From an uncultured Selenomonadales bacterium (GTDB lineage: Bacteria; Bacillota; Negativicutes; Selenomonadales; Selenomonadaceae), in contig CALEPR010000153.1 of the NCBI GenBank assembly GCA_937910665.1, forward strand, positions 1 to 15,919: a stretch of DNA of 15,919 bases, written 5' to 3'. The notes under the pieces are model-generated. The model ran no database searches. It had not been told where the DNA came from and was given only the letters and a program-made list of their open reading frames with translations. The position numbers and the translations under genes were made by a program. Shown here one piece after another: positions 13,483 through 15,919 of the stretch (the first letter of the stretch is position 1; each line of letters begins with the position of its first letter).

Positions 13483-13768
13483 AAGTCAGCTTGAAAGAAA
13501 ATTTTATGACAGCGTTAAACGTATTGGCGGCTTGCCTTTGAAATTTATTTCGCCGGGCCGCGCAGGTGTGCCAGACAGAATTGTTTTAATGCCGGAAGGA
13601 AAAATTTATTTTGTGGAGCTGAAAAAACCAAACGGAAAAATTTCAATGATTCAAGATTATATTTTTAAAAATTTTGCGGCGCTTGGTTTTAAAGTTCATA
13701 TTATTAACAGTGTCGAAAGTTTAGAAAAATTTTTAAAGGTTATTACAGATGGAACGTCAAATTTTTAA
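13454..13768 (+). CDS. VRR-NUC nuclease
   Basis: A 104-aa minimal VRR-NUC domain, the PD-(D/E)XK-like nuclease type found as a single-domain protein in phages, which cuts branched or flap DNA. Visible signatures are SESQLERKFYDSVKRIGG, GRAGVPDRIVLMPEGK with the catalytic Asp, FVELKKPNGKIS (E-x-K) and the following Q, so the active site appears whole. I took ATG 13454, 6 nt after AAAGG; ATG 13460 or 13451 are possible. It overlaps the primase-helicase end by 29 bp and the SNF2 gene by 20 bp. The VRR-NUC/SNF2 pair is a common phage neighbourhood, suggesting that they act together on replication forks. Confidence 0.92.
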   Translation: MLMKAIYLSESQLERKFYDSVKRIGGLPLKFISPGRAGVPDRIVLMPEGKIYFVELKKPNGKISMIQDYIFKNFAALGFKVHIINSVESLEKFLKVITDGTSNF

Positions 13769-15104
13769 AGCAAGGCAATATCAGGAGTATGCAATAAAAA
13801 AAATTATTGAAAATCCTGCAATTTGTTTAGCTTTAGATATGGGTTTAGGCAAAACAATTATAACTTTGTCAGCAGTTCAGGAACTAATTTATAATTGCTA
13901 TGAAGTTCAAAAAGTTTTGGTAATAGCTCCATTGCGTGTAGCAGAAACAACATGGCTTGAAGAAAATTTGAAATGGCAACACTTGAATTTGAAAATAATT
14001 TCTGTCTTAGGAGCAGAAAAAAAAAGAATAGCCGCCTTAAGTCAAGCCGCCGACATTTATGTTATAAATCGTGAAAACGTCCAATGGCTTATCAATTACT
14101 ACAGAAAAAAATTTCCTTTCGATATGGTTATTATTGACGAGAGTAGCAGTTTTAAAAATCCTGCGTCAAAAAGATTTAGAGCATTACGGAAAATCAGACC
14201 GCTGATAAAAAGAATTGTTGAACTAACAGGAACGCCCGCGCCAAATAGTCTAATGGATTTATGGGCACAAATGTTTTTGTTAGACGGTGGGGAGAGATTA
14301 GGCAGAACTTTAAGCGAATACAGGCAAAAATATTTTACTGCGGGAGCGAAGAACGGACACCTTGTTTATAATTGGGTGCCTATAAGAAATGCAGACAAAA
14401 TAATTTATAAAAAAATTTCTGATATTTGTATCTCTATGAAAAGTGAGGATTATTTGAAATTGCCGCCAGTGATAAATAATTTTGTGAAAGTTAATTTGTC
14501 AGAGGAAGTTCAGACCGCTTATAAAAAATTTGAAAAGAATTTAATTTTGTCTGTTAAAGAAGAAACATTGACAGCTGCAAACGCTGCGGTTTTGGCAAAT
14601 AAATTACTTCAATTTGCAAATGGCGCGGTTTATAACGAGGACGGAAAAATTATAGAAATTCACGAGACAAAACTCAAGGCGCTTGCAGAAATGCTTGAGG
14701 AAATAAACCAACCGATTTTAATTTTTTATTGGTTTAGGCATGACTTAGAAAGGCTACAAAAAAAATTTTCTTTTGCTGTTCAATTAAAATCTGCGGAAGA
14801 TATAAAAAATTGGAACAACGGAAAAATAAAAATTTTGTTAGCTCATCCCGCTAGCGCAGGACATGGAATAAATTTACAATTCGGCGGAAATATTATTGTG
14901 TGGTTTAGCTTAACTTGGAGCTTAGAATTTTATCAGCAAGCCAATAAAAGACTACATAGAAGCGGCCAAGATAAGCCCGTGATTATTCACCACTTAATAG
15001 CCGGTGACACAATCGACGAAACAGTTGTAAAAGTTTTGGCTAATAAAAATTCGTGTCAAGAAAATTTATTGTCAGCTTTAAAAGCTTATATTGAGGTAAG
15101 TTAA
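13749..15104 (+). CDS. SNF2-family DNA helicase/translocase
   Basis: A 451-aa superfamily 2 ATPase of the SNF2 type. Motif I is MGLGKT (31-36), motif II DESS (130-133, a DEAH variant), motif III ELTGTPAPN (158-166), motif V ASAGHGINLQ (368-377) and motif VI QANKRLHRSGQ (397-407). Both RecA-like lobes are complete, with no extra DNA-binding domain, as in small phage versions. It probably moves along double-stranded DNA or remodels forks with the VRR-NUC nuclease encoded just before it. The ATG at 13749 has AAAGG 9 nt upstream and overlaps the previous gene by 20 bp. Confidence 0.95.
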   Translation: MERQIFKARQYQEYAIKKIIENPAICLALDMGLGKTIITLSAVQELIYNCYEVQKVLVIAPLRVAETTWLEENLKWQHLNLKIISVLGAEKKRIAALSQAADIYVINRENVQWLINYYRKKFPFDMVIIDESSSFKNPASKRFRALRKIRPLIKRIVELTGTPAPNSLMDLWAQMFLLDGGERLGRTLSEYRQKYFTAGAKNGHLVYNWVPIRNADKIIYKKISDICISMKSEDYLKLPPVINNFVKVNLSEEVQTAYKKFEKNLILSVKEETLTAANAAVLANKLLQFANGAVYNEDGKIIEIHETKLKALAEMLEEINQPILIFYWFRHDLERLQKKFSFAVQLKSAEDIKNWNNGKIKILLAHPASAGHGINLQFGGNIIVWFSLTWSLEFYQQANKRLHRSGQDKPVIIHHLIAGDTIDETVVKVLANKNSCQENLLSALKAYIEVS

Positions 15105-15105
15105 A

Positions 15106-15639
15106 ATGATTAAAATTTGTGTAATTTGCGGAAAAGAATTTGAAATTTCGACGTGTTCAAAAGTTTGTTCTGCCGAGTGTAAACAAATTAGGGACAGGAA
15201 CACCATGCGAGAAAAAGCAAGACGAAGACGTTTAAGAGATATGGAACATATACGCGAATTAAACCGCCTTAGTCGCCAACGTCACAGGGAAGAAATAAAC
15301 CTTAGGAAACGCGAATATTACAAAACGCACAAGGAAGAAGTTTCAGCGAAGAATAGACTTTCATATCAAAAATTCATAGAAAAACGCAGAGCGGCTAAAA
15401 GAAAATATAACGAGGAGAATCACGATATTGTTTTAAAACGCGGCGCAAACCAAAGAGCTAAAAGGCGTATTCGTGAAAGGCTTGAAGGTGGGAGAACTTA
15501 CTGCGCTGTATGTGGAAAATATTTTCAGGAAAAATATCATGGACAAAAATATTGTTCAGAGAAATGCAGAAATAATTTTTCAGCAAAAAGTATGCGAAAG
15601 TTTTTTACAAAAATTTTTAATAAGATGTTGGAGCGTTGA
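15106..15639 (+). CDS. Protein with a zinc knuckle at each end
   Basis: A 177-aa very basic protein. The N-terminus holds C5-x2-C8-x12-C21-x3-C25 and the C-terminus C133-x2-C136-x13-C150-x3-C154: two near-identical four-cysteine zinc-binding knuckles, as if duplicated. Between them is a long Arg/Lys-rich helix (about 26-130) with repeated RxY/KREYY-like units. It is surely a nucleic-acid binder; similar basic repeat proteins occur beside HNH and terminase genes, but no catalytic site is visible here. The ATG has GAGGTAAG 5 nt upstream and lies 1 bp after the helicase stop. Confidence 0.75.
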   Translation: MIKICVICGKEFEISTCSKVCSAECKQIRDRNTMREKARRRRLRDMEHIRELNRLSRQRHREEINLRKREYYKTHKEEVSAKNRLSYQKFIEKRRAAKRKYNEENHDIVLKRGANQRAKRRIRERLEGGRTYCAVCGKYFQEKYHGQKYCSEKCRNNFSAKSMRKFFTKIFNKMLER

Positions 15640-15657
15640 CTTAAGGAGCTTGGTTAA

Positions 15658-15879
15658 ATGACTTTTGAAGAATTGAACGTTGTCCGCAAATTGAAAAAGA
15701 GTATCGCAGATGAAGATAAAAAATTGAAAGCATTGCAAATTGTAATTGCCGCATTGCCGCACAAATATGGAAAAGTCGAAGGCGGAGGAAGTTCAGGAAA
15801 TAACGCGAAGTCGCCTTTTGAAAGTTTTGTAGTCGAGGCTCAAGAATGCGAGGAAAATATTAAAAGGGAGTGTCAATAG
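15658..15879 (+). CDS. Small DUF1492-like coiled-coil phage protein
   Basis: A 73-aa protein with AAGGAG 9 nt before its ATG. It begins with a coiled coil (MTFEELNVVRKLKKSI), then a Gly/Ser-rich turn with LPHKYGKVEGGGSSGN and an acidic helix ending in CEENIKRECQ. This resembles the N-terminal half of DUF1492-type phage proteins, which often stand just before the packaging genes and can carry a sigma-like C-terminal domain. Here the frame stops before such a domain, so it is either a short form or the first part of a split gene. The family match is by eye and moderate. Confidence 0.6.
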   Translation: MTFEELNVVRKLKKSIADEDKKLKALQIVIAALPHKYGKVEGGGSSGNNAKSPFESFVVEAQECEENIKRECQ

Positions 15880-15919
15880 ATTTGTGTAAGTGAAAAAAAT
15901 TAAAAATCAAATTTATCGA

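Noticed and set aside
15890..15919. Start of another gene at GTG 15890
   Set aside because: Only ten codons are visible and the nearest ribosome binding site is about 20 nt away; not enough to call.

Overview
This window looks like one arm of a temperate phage-plasmid (a prophage kept as a plasmid) from an AT-rich Bacillota. I suspect a two-membrane host of the Negativicutes (Selenomonas/Megamonas/Phascolarctobacterium type). The reasons are strong AGGAGG-type ribosome binding sites with frequent TTG starts, phage replication genes of the Bacillota type, and secreted proteins with a FlgT/LPP20-like domain of the kind found in bacteria with an outer membrane. The host assignment is inference. 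No rRNA, tRNA, integrase, CRISPR array or insertion sequence was seen.

Left part (1-2200): a plasmid replicon. A Rep_3 (RepB-type) initiator is read leftward from a promoter lying inside the first of three tandem 34-bp iterons. Behind it lie a second set of four 22-bp direct repeats spaced at exact multiples of 11 bp, and an 18-bp perfect palindrome. A possible 50-aa ORF and an elaborate bidirectional terminator close this part.

Middle part (2200-5045): a lysogeny-type control region. A leftward operon encodes an XRE repressor followed by two secreted proteins, the classic place for lysogenic-conversion genes. A second XRE regulator is read rightward. A motif TTTTACCnAAAGT lies within the rightward-regulator promoter and the early-operon promoter, with a weaker match at the repressor promoter, as expected for repressor operators. 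Next comes a 27-aa single-span membrane peptide. It converges on, and overlaps by 12 bp, a leftward gene for a predicted winged-helix protein with a C-terminal membrane anchor. The two membrane segments are strikingly alike (GFLLGWIS versus GYLLGFIS).

Right part (5046-15919): one compact rightward operon with overlapping or near-touching genes. In order: DUF3102 coiled-coil protein, a cassette of small proteins, Cas4-like DUF2800 nuclease, DUF2815 single-strand-binding-like protein, family A DNA polymerase with proofreading domain, AEP-type primase fused to a VapE helicase, VRR-NUC nuclease, SNF2-type helicase, a protein with a zinc knuckle at each end, and a small DUF1492-like coiled-coil protein. 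Together these form a nearly self-contained phage replisome. The element thus appears to carry two replication modes: Rep/iteron for plasmid upkeep and the polymerase/primase set for lytic growth. Structural and lysis genes would lie outside the window.
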